A stretch of 64,000 nt of DNA from Melioribacteraceae bacterium (lineage in GTDB: Bacteria; Bacteroidota; Ignavibacteria; Ignavibacteriales; Melioribacteraceae): positions 3,814,424 through 3,878,423 of the forward strand of contig JAHBUP010000001.1 in the NCBI GenBank assembly GCA_019638015.1, read 5' to 3'. Positions 47,379 to 56,863 of the stretch are shown in pieces. The notes under the pieces are model-generated. The model was given only the letters and a program-made list of their open reading frames with translations. It was not told where the DNA came from and ran no database searches. Each line of letters opens with the position of its first letter. The stretch's first letter is position 1. The position numbers and the translations under genes are program-made.

Positions 47379-50300
47379 ATGAAAAAAGTTGTTTTGTTAC
47401 TACTAACTTTAACTCTCCTCTCCTCCTCATCAAAAATAATTAGCCAAACAATCACATCAACAACTAACGGAGGCCATTGGAATACTGCCGCTACTTGGGT
47501 TGGGGGTACAGTACCTAATCAGAATAATGATGTAGTTATTAACGGTCCTATTGTTATTAGTAATCACACTTGTAATAATTTAACTATTAACACCGCCGGC
47601 TCAATAACAGATGAGCCAAGCGCAGGACGAACATTAACAATAAAAGGTAATCTGACTAATAATGGGCGGGTTTTTACAACTCCGGGTCATGCGGGCGTTA
47701 CACTTAGTATAGAAGGTAGTCTGTTTAATTACGGTACACTCGAAAGTAATGGAATTTGGTTCAGTGGTAGCGGCGATCAGAATATCACCAGTAATCAGTT
47801 AATAAAGGTAAACAGAATTGATAAAAGTCCTGATGGTAATATTATCGCTCAATCAAATATTGTTATTGATTCAGTTACCACTGTGCATTTGAATTATGAC
47901 GTTCTGAACATGGGGAGCTACAAACTAACAAAATTGTGCAGGGCAAATATTGAGGCCGGTGAAATGATAACCGGCGGTACGGTTTTATCGAATGGGGAAC
48001 TTGATATTAGCGGAAGATTCGGCTCTAATCTCAATGGTAATTTTACATTGGTTGGCAACAGACCAATGCGCTTTACAGGAGGAAATATTATTGAGAGTAA
48101 TTTAGTTGTTGGTGCAGGAAAAATTGTTGAGGATGAATGCTGCGCAGGAAGAACAATTTATGTGAAAGGAAATATTGTAAATAATGGCACAATACGGAAC
48201 GCCCCAAATCAAGGGGGACTTACAGTTGAGGTTGAGGGGAATGTTTCAAACAATGGTGTGTTCACATCGAGACTGGTATTTACCGGAGGGGATAATCAGA
48301 CTATTTCGGGAACACAAATTTTTAGTAATCTCACCATTTGGAAATTACCCAATGGTAAAATAAATGCTCAAAGTAATATCACTTTTGATTCAACAACCAC
48401 TATTGATATTCGAGATGATATTCTCGATATGGGTTCTTATAAATTAACTAAAATATGCCGGGCTAATATAAATGCGGATGAGCTTATCTACGGAGGAAAG
48501 ATTTTTTCAAACGGTCAAATAGATATTAGCGGTAGAATGGGATCAAACTTAGATGGAAATTTTACCTTGGTTGGCAATAGACCTATGCGATTTACCGGCA
48601 GTAATGAAATATTTGGCACAATGACAGTTTCATCAGAAAAAATAATAGAAGAAGAGTGCTGCGCCGGAAGAGAAATAACTCTGAAAGGAAATTTGATTAA
48701 TAATGGCACCATTAGGAATGGAGAGAATCAGGGTGGGTTAACGATTAGAGCCGAGGGTAATATTTTAAATCATGGAATATTTAGTAGCCGTCTTCAGTTT
48801 ATTGGTAATGATGAACAAACTATAGGCGGAACTAAGAAGTTCAGTTGTACAAGTGTTTGGAAAAATCCGAATGGTAAAATTAATGCTTCAAGTGATTTAG
48901 TTTTTGATTCGACAAGTACAATAGATTTTTCGAGCGATGAACTAGTTATGGGGAATTTTAAGTTCACTAAATTATCAAAAGTTGATCTTGAATCTGGAAA
49001 TCATATTTACGGCGGAGTTATTAATTCTAATGGAGAAATAGATATCACCGGAAGATTTAATTCCAGTTTAGCGGGTGATTATACTTTAAGTGGAACCGGA
49101 AATATGAGAATTGGTTCTGTTACATTTAGTGGAAATATGACAATTGCAGAGGGGAAAATTCTTTCAGATGAAGCAAGTGCTGGTAGAACATTGACGATGA
49201 ATGGTAGCATCAAAAATTATGGTACATTTCAAACTACGCCGGGCTATGGGGGAATTACGCTCCAATTAATTGGAGGAAATTATTATGGATTTGGAAAAAC
49301 ACAAATTAGGTCAATTGTTCTTTCAACTAATGGAACAGACAGACATATAAGAGGAATAATAAATAGTGATTTGAACATTCATAAAACTGAAAATGGTGGA
49401 AGAGTAATTGTGGATGGTATTCTTAATGCTCTCCGAGGCTTAACACTACGATACGGTGTTGATCTATATGTGCCTCCTGGCAGTCAATTAAAAGTTGAGA
49501 AAGGATATAATTATTGGGAGAATTCTTTTATCTCCAACGAAGGTGAATATTCTCTAACTAGACAAATTTACTCCAACGGATTGTTTGATTTAGATGGTCA
49601 GGTACGGGCATCCTTACAACTTTATAATAGAGGAGAGGTAGATTCTCTAACATTAGTCCACCATAAAAACCGCTCTCATCCCACAGTATCATCATCGGTT
49701 AAATCTTGGTGGAGTGTAAAGGGAACTAAAAACATAAATCCCTATTCTGTAACCTTATATTATGATGAAAACCAGCTAGCCGGAAACAGTGAGGAATTTC
49801 TTGAAGCATATCATTCAAAGGATAATGGGGTTACTTGGAAGAAAATATCAAATCCTGTAAATACAACAAGAGATTTAGCAGAAAATAAAATAACAATAGG
49901 AACGCAAAATGTTCCTATACCTGATGGATATGGAGATATAATACTCAGTTCTGGTTTTGTAACTAACACGGTTTCTATTTCACACGCGTTAACCGGAAGA
50001 AACCAGGTTCGAATTGGTAATCCCCCATTTTTCCCTCCTAATAGATTCACTATTACTTATTGGAATAACAATCGTTTTCCAACGGATAGATTCGGAATAC
50101 TACTCACTACGAATCAAGGGGTGCATATCGAATCATTAATAACCAAAAATATATTGACCGGGGAGCAGGTAACAATTCCTATCGATTCGCTGAATTATAA
50201 TGGATTTAAAGATGAAGTCATCCTGGTTGGTGAACCATTAGCTCCATTCGAAGTTCGAAATTTCGATATTATCTGTTCCGCTTCACCAACAATAAATAAA

Positions 50301-51695
50301 TCAACCGAATTAATTACACTTACTAGCGTATTCTTGTGGACAGCAGGCGCTGTACTATCTGAGTTTGTTTCCAATACAGTTGTTGAAGGATGTTATGAAA
50401 TGTGGAGACCGGTTAGACACGATGAATCACTTCTCGATGCTTCCAAAAAAGCTTTGAGCAATAGTGTTAACAAGGCGGTTACTGTTGAAAATGGAGTTAA
50501 AGGTATCGCAAAAAAAGCGGCGGAGGAAGTTGTAGAAAAAACCGGCAGAGCTGTGGCGTGGCCGGTATTCTTAGCACAGGATATTTTCGATTGCATGGGA
50601 AATACTTTTAGAGGAATGAAAGATTATGTCAATGGTAACTTCGATAAACAAGAAAAAGAATTGACAAAAGTTACATCCTGGGATCCTAACGAAAAAGAGG
50701 GTCCGGATGGATTCGGTGAAAATGGATTTATGGCTGTGAGTGCACCAATGACATATACAATTTTCTTTGAAAATAAAAAAGAAGCAGCCGCTCCGGCATA
50801 CAGAGTTTTAGTTGTTGATACACTAGATCAAAATGTGTTTGATGTTAATTCTGTTCAATTTGGACCAATGAGTCATTCAATGGGAACAGCTACACGAAAT
50901 GGAAATATTCTTACTTGGGATTTTGTTGGAATTGAATTACCTCCAAACCATACTTCCCCTGAAGGAGAAGGCTGGGTTCGATTTACAGTTAAACCAAAAG
51001 AATTTTTGCCGACCGGTACGGTAATTAGCAACCGTGCTACTATTACCTTTGATGTAAATAAACCAATAACTACAAACTTGTATGTGAATACTTTAGATCT
51101 TGATCCGCCTCAGACTAATGTAACTTTTATAGAACAAATTGCTGGTAATAAAGTGAATTTAGTTTGGGAGACAAATGACAGCAACGGATCAGGCATTAAA
51201 AAATCTGTGGTTTATATGTCTGCGGGAGAAGGCCCATATACTACCGTGGCAATAACTGAAAAGAATAGCGCACAAATTCCTATTACCAGTAATAATCATT
51301 ATAAATTCTATGTACTTTCAGAGGATCAAGTTGGTAATTCTGAGAAGGAGCCAAAGGATATTAAGGAAATAATAACGGATGTTCCGGATGAAGTTGAGCT
51401 CCCAAGTAATTTTGTGCTTTATCAAAACTTCCCCAACCCGTTTAACCCTGAAACTACAATTCAATACGCAATTCCCTTAGGAGTAAATGATAATCAACAA
51501 GGTGGCAGCGTTCAAGTTTCTTTAAAGATCTATAATATACTGGGAGCGGAAGTTGCAACTTTAGTTAATGAACTAAAGCAGCCTGGTAGATACGAGGTTT
51601 TATTTAATGCAAAAAATTTAGCAAGCGGCGTTTATCTATACAGATTGCAAGCCGGTAATTATGTTATAGTTAAAAAGCTGACTTTGTTAAAATAG
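47379..51695 (+). CDS. large secreted T9SS cargo protein with internal 173-aa repeats
   Basis: 1438 aa from ATG 47379 (GGAGG site); an in-frame TTG at 47337 was rejected. Order: signal peptide (ending IISQ); a W/G-rich start typical of beta-solenoid surface proteins (NGGHWNTAATWVGGTVPN); three to four repeats of about 173 aa (about residues 80-700), with landmarks SAGRTL or CCAGR, NNGTIRN and GNFTLVGNRPMRF; an unassigned helical segment (about 980-1090); a DUF11/DUF7619-like domain opening SWDPNEKEG (about 1100); a fibronectin-like stretch (about 1235-1330); and a Por/T9SS sorting domain from about 1345 (YQNFPNPFNPETTI ... VYLYRLQAGNYV). It should be exported to the surface by the type IX system. 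Confidence 0.88.
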   Translation: MKKVVLLLLTLTLLSSSSKIISQTITSTTNGGHWNTAATWVGGTVPNQNNDVVINGPIVISNHTCNNLTINTAGSITDEPSAGRTLTIKGNLTNNGRVFTTPGHAGVTLSIEGSLFNYGTLESNGIWFSGSGDQNITSNQLIKVNRIDKSPDGNIIAQSNIVIDSVTTVHLNYDVLNMGSYKLTKLCRANIEAGEMITGGTVLSNGELDISGRFGSNLNGNFTLVGNRPMRFTGGNIIESNLVVGAGKIVEDECCAGRTIYVKGNIVNNGTIRNAPNQGGLTVEVEGNVSNNGVFTSRLVFTGGDNQTISGTQIFSNLTIWKLPNGKINAQSNITFDSTTTIDIRDDILDMGSYKLTKICRANINADELIYGGKIFSNGQIDISGRMGSNLDGNFTLVGNRPMRFTGSNEIFGTMTVSSEKIIEEECCAGREITLKGNLINNGTIRNGENQGGLTIRAEGNILNHGIFSSRLQFIGNDEQTIGGTKKFSCTSVWKNPNGKINASSDLVFDSTSTIDFSSDELVMGNFKFTKLSKVDLESGNHIYGGVINSNGEIDITGRFNSSLAGDYTLSGTGNMRIGSVTFSGNMTIAEGKILSDEASAGRTLTMNGSIKNYGTFQTTPGYGGITLQLIGGNYYGFGKTQIRSIVLSTNGTDRHIRGIINSDLNIHKTENGGRVIVDGILNALRGLTLRYGVDLYVPPGSQLKVEKGYNYWENSFISNEGEYSLTRQIYSNGLFDLDGQVRASLQLYNRGEVDSLTLVHHKNRSHPTVSSSVKSWWSVKGTKNINPYSVTLYYDENQLAGNSEEFLEAYHSKDNGVTWKKISNPVNTTRDLAENKITIGTQNVPIPDGYGDIILSSGFVTNTVSISHALTGRNQVRIGNPPFFPPNRFTITYWNNNRFPTDRFGILLTTNQGVHIESLITKNILTGEQVTIPIDSLNYNGFKDEVILVGEPLAPFEVRNFDIICSASPTINKSTELITLTSVFLWTAGAVLSEFVSNTVVEGCYEMWRPVRHDESLLDASKKALSNSVNKAVTVENGVKGIAKKAAEEVVEKTGRAVAWPVFLAQDIFDCMGNTFRGMKDYVNGNFDKQEKELTKVTSWDPNEKEGPDGFGENGFMAVSAPMTYTIFFENKKEAAAPAYRVLVVDTLDQNVFDVNSVQFGPMSHSMGTATRNGNILTWDFVGIELPPNHTSPEGEGWVRFTVKPKEFLPTGTVISNRATITFDVNKPITTNLYVNTLDLDPPQTNVTFIEQIAGNKVNLVWETNDSNGSGIKKSVVYMSAGEGPYTTVAITEKNSAQIPITSNNHYKFYVLSEDQVGNSEKEPKDIKEIITDVPDEVELPSNFVLYQNFPNPFNPETTIQYAIPLGVNDNQQGGSVQVSLKIYNILGAEVATLVNELKQPGRYEVLFNAKNLASGVYLYRLQAGNYVIVKKLTLLK

Positions 51696-51734
51696 AAGTG
51701 AATTATTTTGCAGAATTATCTTAGCAGTTAAATT

Positions 51735-51774
51735 AAAAATACAGGGTTCGGTAGCAGCATACTCCGAACCCTGT
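51735..51774 (-). terminator. terminator of glyS (convergent with the T9SS gene)
   Basis: Perfect 11-bp stem ACAGGGTTCGG (51741-51751) / CCGAACCCTGT (51764-51774). Read on the minus strand it is followed by ATTTTTAATTT, 8 nt after the glyS stop at 51782. The plus strand has a weaker, A-then-T tail and may also use it. Confidence 0.85.
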
Positions 51775-51781
51775 AAAAATT

Positions 51782-53227
51782 TTATCTCAATTTTTCCAGC
51801 AGATAAACCAGAAGTTTATCAATAGAAATTCGAATCTGTTCCATCGAATCACGTTCACGAATAGTTACGGTTTGATCTTCCATTGTTTGCGTATCAACAG
51901 TAATGCAGAATGGTGTTCCAACTTCATCCATTCTTCTGTATCTTCTTCCAACCGCTCCTTTATCATCATAAAAAATTCTTAGGTAAGGACGCAAATCCGC
52001 CTCAATTTTCCTAGCTACTTCGGGCATTCCATCTTTATTGACCAAAGGAAGTATTGCGGCTTTAATTGGCGCAAGTTTAGGATGAAAACGAAGCACACTT
52101 CTCATTTCACCTTTAACTTCCTCTTCATAGTAAGCATCAACTAAAAACGCCATAAATGAACGGCTTGCCCCGGCAGATGTTTCAATTATATAAGGAATAA
52201 ATTTTTCTTTTGTTTCATCATCAAAATACTGCTGATTTTTTCCGCTAAATTCCTGATGTCTTCCCAGATCAAAATCGGTACGGTTATGAATTCCTTCAAT
52301 CTCTCCCCAGCCAAATGGGAATTCATATTCAATATCTGTAGCGTTTTTAGCGTAATGCGCGAGTTTATCTTTCGGGTGATCATGAAACCGTAATTTAGTT
52401 GGAGTCATACCCAATGATTTAAACCATTCAATTCTTCTTTCTTTCCATTCATCGTAATGTGTTGTATCGGTTCCCGGTTTGCAAAAATATTGCATTTCCA
52501 TCTGTTCAAATTCACGGGTACGGAATAAGAAATTCTTAGTATTAATTTCATTACGAAAAGCCTTGCCAATCTGCGCAATCCCAAAAGGAAGTTTTTGACG
52601 ACTCGAATTTTGCACATTTAAAAAGTTTACAAAAATACCTTGAGCTGTTTCCGGTCGTAAATAAATTACATTAGCCGAATCGTCCACCGGTCCCAAAAAT
52701 GTTTTGAACATCAAATTAAATTTACGGGGTTGTGTAAACGTACCTTTATTGCCGCATTGAGGGCAGCCGAGCAGTGATAGCAGTTTTACTGAATCATCAG
52801 TATTGTCTAATATTTTTTCAAATTTTTCTGAAAGTGTTCCTTCGTTATGAAGAGTAGTAGGATCAAATTCCTTCAACGCTTTCTCTTTATTTTTATCTGA
52901 AATTAATTCTGCAAGTGTGTCAACACGAAATCGGGCTTTACATTGTTTACAGTCTATCATTGGATCTGTAAAATTTTCGACATGGCCGCTTGCTTCCCAC
53001 ACTCTAGGATGCATCAATATTGAAGCGTCTAGTCCTTCAACATCCTCGCGGTAAGTCATGGCCTTCCACCATTCCTCTTTAACATTTTTAAGAAGTTCAA
53101 CGCCAAGCGGACCGTAATCCCAGCATCCATTTAATCCGCCATAAATTTCTGACGATTGAAAAACAAATCCTCTTCTTTTGGCAAGAGATACAATTTTTTC
53201 TATTGTTTCGTTTTGACCCTTTGCGAT
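51782..53227 (-). CDS. glyS: glycyl-tRNA synthetase, class II alpha2 type, starting at AUC
   Basis: 481 aa if translation starts at the ATC complementary to 53225-53227. The frame is open back to a TAG at 53237-53239 and contains no ATG, GTG, TTG or CTG before M57 (53059). Residues 2-56 are clearly part of the enzyme: AKGQNETIEKIVSLAKRR, FVFQSSEIYGGLNG and CWDYGPLGVELLKNV, the motif-1 region of GlyRS. So the start must lie at or next to the ATC, where family members have MA. AGAGG (53234-53238) sits six bases before it. Downstream: CKQCKARF zinc-like insert, motif 2 (FRNEI, RTREFEQMEMQYF) and motif 3. Attaches glycine to tRNA-Gly. Confidence 0.9.
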   Translation of the reverse strand: MAKGQNETIEKIVSLAKRRGFVFQSSEIYGGLNGCWDYGPLGVELLKNVKEEWWKAMTYREDVEGLDASILMHPRVWEASGHVENFTDPMIDCKQCKARFRVDTLAELISDKNKEKALKEFDPTTLHNEGTLSEKFEKILDNTDDSVKLLSLLGCPQCGNKGTFTQPRKFNLMFKTFLGPVDDSANVIYLRPETAQGIFVNFLNVQNSSRQKLPFGIAQIGKAFRNEINTKNFLFRTREFEQMEMQYFCKPGTDTTHYDEWKERRIEWFKSLGMTPTKLRFHDHPKDKLAHYAKNATDIEYEFPFGWGEIEGIHNRTDFDLGRHQEFSGKNQQYFDDETKEKFIPYIIETSAGASRSFMAFLVDAYYEEEVKGEMRSVLRFHPKLAPIKAAILPLVNKDGMPEVARKIEADLRPYLRIFYDDKGAVGRRYRRMDEVGTPFCITVDTQTMEDQTVTIRERDSMEQIRISIDKLLVYLLEKLR

Positions 53228-53238
53228 AGCACACCTCT
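53225..53238 (-). promoter_or_regulatory. Shine-Dalgarno and AUC start of glyS
   Basis: Minus strand reads AGAGG, six-base spacer, ATC. Spacing is ideal. In-frame TAG overlaps the Shine-Dalgarno, so no longer N-terminal form is possible. AUC initiation is rare and usually weak; a point change from ATG or a sequencing error is the alternative. Confidence 0.75.
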
Positions 53239-53262
53239 ATTTGATATTCTAAAAATTAGGCG

Positions 53263-53270
53263 CAAATATA
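53263..53270 (-). promoter_or_regulatory. Bacteroidota-type -7 element upstream of glyS
   Basis: The minus strand carries TATATTTG, an exact match to the TAnnTTTG -7 box of Bacteroidota sigma-A promoters, 24 nt before the Shine-Dalgarno. No clear -33 TTTG box is present 19 nt upstream, so the call is tentative. Confidence 0.35.
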
Positions 53271-53320
53271 AGAAATTGGTGAAGAAGATTAAAAAAGGTT
53301 TATGATGGGAAATGATAAAT

Positions 53321-55444
53321 CTAATTACCTGGTTTTACTTCCAAATTTTGTGCGGGGAGCCAAATAGCAAATTTTGAACCTTCTTTCGGTTGAGAGTCGA
53401 TGACAAGCCTTCCTCTTAAGATATCAATAATTTTCTGTGTAATAGTTAATCCTAAACCACACCCTTCAAAACTGCGCGCATACCCTTCACTTAATTGTTG
53501 AAACGCCTCAAATATTTTACTCATCTCATCCCGAGAAATTCCCACACCGGTATCTTCTACTATTATTACGTTCCACAAAATTCTTTCAAAGAAAGCCGTT
53601 TCCAATTTTATCTTCACCTTTCCAGCAAGTGTAAATTTAATTGCGTTATCAACAATATTTTCAAGCGCATTCTTGAATAATTCCTCATCAATTGCAGAAT
53701 ACATTCCTTTTGATTGAGTTTCAAAAGTGTAATCGAGATTTTTAGCAATCGCTAATTTTTTGTGATCTTCAAAAACAGAACTAACTATATTCACAATGTT
53801 TGTATTTAGTAACGTAAGCTCCATAGAAATTGATTCTATGTGAGAAAGATATAAAAGATTATTGAGCGTTTTAAGTAATCTCTTGCCGGATAGATTAATA
53901 TCACTTGCCATTTCCAGCATGCTTTCCTCTTCAAGTTCGCTCATCATAAATTGAGAATAACCCATAATAGCAATTAATGGGGTTCGGAGTTCATGACTCA
54001 GATTAGCGATAATTGAGGTTTTTAGTCTGTCCGACTGCTCGGCGGCTTGCTTTGCCAATATCAATGCTTCGAAATTATTTTTCTGCCGGGTAATATCTTC
54101 CTGCAATCCCATATAGTGAGTTGCTTCACCAGTTTCATTAATTACAGCTGAAATTGATGCGGAGACCCAAAATAGTTCTCCATTTTTTTTACGATTTCTA
54201 AATTCTCCTTTCCACTCTCTGCCATTTTTAAGACTTGTCCACAATACTTTGTATTGCTCATCGGTTAAGTCACCACCTTTTAAGAAACGGGGATTACGCC
54301 CAACAACCTCTTCAAATTTGTACCCGGTAATAGAACAGAATCGCGGGTTAACATATTCAATAATTCCTTCGGTATCAGTTATGATTACTGCAGAGGGACT
54401 ATTATGAACAGCCCAATAAATTTTCTGTAAATCATCTTCCGCCTTTTTTCTATCCGATACTTCTTGTTCCAACTTGGAATTAATCTCCAATAACTCTTTA
54501 GTTCTCTCTTCCACACGGTGCTCAAGTTGAAATCTTGCGAGCTGCAATGCATCTTCTGCTTTTTTTCTTTCTGAAATATCGATAAAACTTTCTATACTGT
54601 AAGTAACGCCCCCCGTAATAAGAGTTGTTGAATAAAGAATAACAGGTATAAGCTTACCGTCTTTTCTTTTAAGAAGAGAATCATTGGCAATTACGTCAAT
54701 TTTAGTTTTTCCGGTTTCATCGGCAAAATAAAAATAGTCGGAACTAAGTGATCCTATAATTTTGTTTTTATCCACTCCTATAAAATTTGCGCCAAACAAA
54801 TTAATATCTAAGATTTTCTTTGTTTTCTGCTCAACAATCATAATACCAATATTTAGAGAATTTAGAATAGCGTTTAGAGCTTTTTTATCTTTTACGGCAT
54901 TATTCACTTTTTGCGATTGAGCTTGATCGGCAATAATTTTTAATCTATCAATTTCAATCTGCTTTTGTCTATTCGAAAGAATCAGAGATAGCGTCCGTGT
55001 GTAAACTTCACACAAGGTAAAAAATGAATAATGATCTGTTAATTCATCGTTGATATAAAGAATAATTATTCCAACAACTTGATTGCCCGATATTAGCGGA
55101 AGAAAAATATCTATAATTCCCTCCGGTAGAAATTTATTTTTTTTACCAACTAGGATTTGACCTGTCGTAAGTATTTTGGCAACAGTTCCATCCTCAACGG
55201 CATCGTTAAAAATACCATTCACATGGTCGAAGTTTTCTTCAGTTGTTATTTTAAGATGGAAATCAAAAGTGTTTTCGTCGATCATAAAAAGAGATACAGA
55301 ATTAAACTCGGGGAAATTTCTGAAGAGATTTAGCCCAACGGAGATAATCTCATTCATCGTTTTATCGGAATAATCCCACGAATTCAACTCCTCAATAATT
55401 TTGAGAAAGGATTTATTGGCAATATTTTTTTCAAAAGCATTCAT
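53321..55444 (-). CDS. cytosolic GAF/PAS sensor histidine kinase
   Basis: 707 aa without membrane helices. Order: GAF-like domain (about 10-165), PAS 1 (about 190-300), coiled coil (about 300-345), PAS 2 with PAC (about 345-460; AVHNSPSAVIITDTEG ... HYMGLQEDITRQK), HisKA with NLSHELRTPL (about H484), and an HATPase with N box ALENIVDNAIKF, DTGVGIS and GCGLGLTI. No receiver domain, and no response regulator gene nearby, so it is an orphan kinase. Its start overlaps the HDOD stop by 1 nt, which points to a shared signalling task. Confidence 0.9.
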   Translation of the reverse strand: MNAFEKNIANKSFLKIIEELNSWDYSDKTMNEIISVGLNLFRNFPEFNSVSLFMIDENTFDFHLKITTEENFDHVNGIFNDAVEDGTVAKILTTGQILVGKKNKFLPEGIIDIFLPLISGNQVVGIIILYINDELTDHYSFFTLCEVYTRTLSLILSNRQKQIEIDRLKIIADQAQSQKVNNAVKDKKALNAILNSLNIGIMIVEQKTKKILDINLFGANFIGVDKNKIIGSLSSDYFYFADETGKTKIDVIANDSLLKRKDGKLIPVILYSTTLITGGVTYSIESFIDISERKKAEDALQLARFQLEHRVEERTKELLEINSKLEQEVSDRKKAEDDLQKIYWAVHNSPSAVIITDTEGIIEYVNPRFCSITGYKFEEVVGRNPRFLKGGDLTDEQYKVLWTSLKNGREWKGEFRNRKKNGELFWVSASISAVINETGEATHYMGLQEDITRQKNNFEALILAKQAAEQSDRLKTSIIANLSHELRTPLIAIMGYSQFMMSELEEESMLEMASDINLSGKRLLKTLNNLLYLSHIESISMELTLLNTNIVNIVSSVFEDHKKLAIAKNLDYTFETQSKGMYSAIDEELFKNALENIVDNAIKFTLAGKVKIKLETAFFERILWNVIIVEDTGVGISRDEMSKIFEAFQQLSEGYARSFEGCGLGLTITQKIIDILRGRLVIDSQPKEGSKFAIWLPAQNLEVKPGN

Positions 55445-56292
55445 TAGTCTACTAGCATAAGTCGAATAAAGTTTTCATATTCTTGCTGAACTACTTCACT
55501 TATACTATTGAAATACCCGGGAGGAATATTTAGAATTGTTAATACTTCTTTATTTGGCTGTGGAATAATATTATCACCAGGATAACCCAATCCTAATGCT
55601 CGGGCAGCAATATCGGCAACGTGAACGGCGGCAACAATCTTTTTGTGTTCAGTTCTGTCAATACCCGTGTGGTGATTTTTAATGACGCTTTGAATTGAAG
55701 AGGGTATTTTCCACTTTTCAGAAAGTATAGATCCGGCGGCTGAATGATCAACACCAAATATTTGAAGTTCAGCATCACGTATTAAAATATTATTACTCTC
55801 GGCCAACTTTATAGCTTCAGTATATTCTTTTGAAGCAAATTCAAAAAAGAGAACTTTACCAATATCGTGCAGTATTCCACTCAAAAAATAATTTTCTACA
55901 TTTCGCTCACCTGTAACCGAGCCGATATATCTAGAAATAATTCCAACGCCTATTGAATGAGCCCAACAATCTACAGGATTAAATTTGTGTGCCGATTTAT
56001 CCCTTGAGAAATAATTCATAATCGTTAAGGCAAAAATTATATTTTTAATTTCTCCGTATCCCAAAAATAAAATGGCCTGCGAAATAGTTTCTATCTTTCC
56101 TCTAAATCCATAAAATGGAGAATTAGCTACTTTTAATATTTTAAAAGCAGAAGCCTGATCTGCAGAAATTATTTGGGCTATTTTTTCTGTTCTTGCATTA
56201 GGATCTGCCATAGCTTCCGAAATAGAGGCATATACCGTTGGCAACGTAGGAAGATTATTGATGTTATTCTTAAGTTTCTCAACGAAATTCAT
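55444..56292 (-). CDS. HDOD domain protein
   Basis: 282 aa. HDOD domain (about 10-210): NLPTLPTVYASISEAM, KILKVANSPFYGF, AILFLGYGEIKNIIF and the HD-like LSGILHDIGKVLF. HDOD is a non-canonical relative of HD-GYP domains used as a signalling output or scaffold in motility, biofilm and cell-cycle control. Encoded between a small HD-GYP-associated domain protein (8 nt upstream) and the sensor kinase (1-nt overlap). Confidence 0.88.
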   Translation of the reverse strand: MNFVEKLKNNINNLPTLPTVYASISEAMADPNARTEKIAQIISADQASAFKILKVANSPFYGFRGKIETISQAILFLGYGEIKNIIFALTIMNYFSRDKSAHKFNPVDCWAHSIGVGIISRYIGSVTGERNVENYFLSGILHDIGKVLFFEFASKEYTEAIKLAESNNILIRDAELQIFGVDHSAAGSILSEKWKIPSSIQSVIKNHHTGIDRTEHKKIVAAVHVADIAARALGLGYPGDNIIPQPNKEVLTILNIPPGYFNSISEVVQQEYENFIRLMLVD

Positions 56293-56300
56293 TATTACCT

Positions 56301-56621
56301 TTAACTCATTTTGCTTAATATTTTTTGAAGTGCCATCTCATATATATCGATTTCAATACTATTTGATGGCTGCCAATTTAATCTGCTTTGAAGTTTATTC
56401 TTTGCTTCTTCTAAAAGTGCTTCATCCCCTTCAATATTTGTAGTTGCTGTTTTTTTATCTTCAATTTCAACTGTGACAATTCCCCACATTTTAAATATTT
56501 TTTTATGCTTTTCATCGAGCTCCATTCCGGCGCCCAATAAGATCTGCCCATATTTATTTCTTACATCTGATGCCAGTTTTGTCCCGCTCGTTATCTTCTC
56601 AATAGCAATTGATTTAACCAT
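56301..56621 (-). CDS. small HD-GYP-associated N-terminal domain protein
   Basis: 106 aa from ATG 56621 (MVKSIAIEKITSGTKLASDV); a GGAAA site precedes it, and the in-frame extension to 56672 has no family match. The sequence IEKITSGTKLASDVRNKYGQILLGAGMELDEKHKK ... WGIVTVEIED is the pattern usually found fused in front of HD-GYP or HDOD domains (quoted in parts here). Here it is freestanding, as if a fused protein had been split. First gene of the HDOD/kinase operon. The 283-nt spacer upstream is divergent to the HlyD-like gene. Confidence 0.72.
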   Translation of the reverse strand: MVKSIAIEKITSGTKLASDVRNKYGQILLGAGMELDEKHKKIFKMWGIVTVEIEDKKTATTNIEGDEALLEEAKNKLQSRLNWQPSNSIEIDIYEMALQKILSKMS

Positions 56622-56863
56622 AAGATTTCCAATAAATATTATTTTTCCCTTTATTATCGTAAAAAAGAGCATTTTTTATACTATTAATAGACAGATATTT
56701 CGATCATTATTTAAGTCATTGTTGATCAAAATGAATTGAGTACAAAGAACGCAATATCTTTTTATCATATATAATATTAATGTTGGAGAAGAGAAAGTAC
56801 CTCTATAATAATTAGTGTAAGTTTTGCACTTTTTCTTATTTTAGCGGAACTCAAAAGGAGAAG

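Noticed and set aside
51782..53059. Starting glyS at the first in-frame ATG (53059)
   Set aside because: This would remove about 56 conserved residues of the GlyRS N-terminus, including the SSEIYGG and DYGPLG motifs encoded upstream in the same frame.
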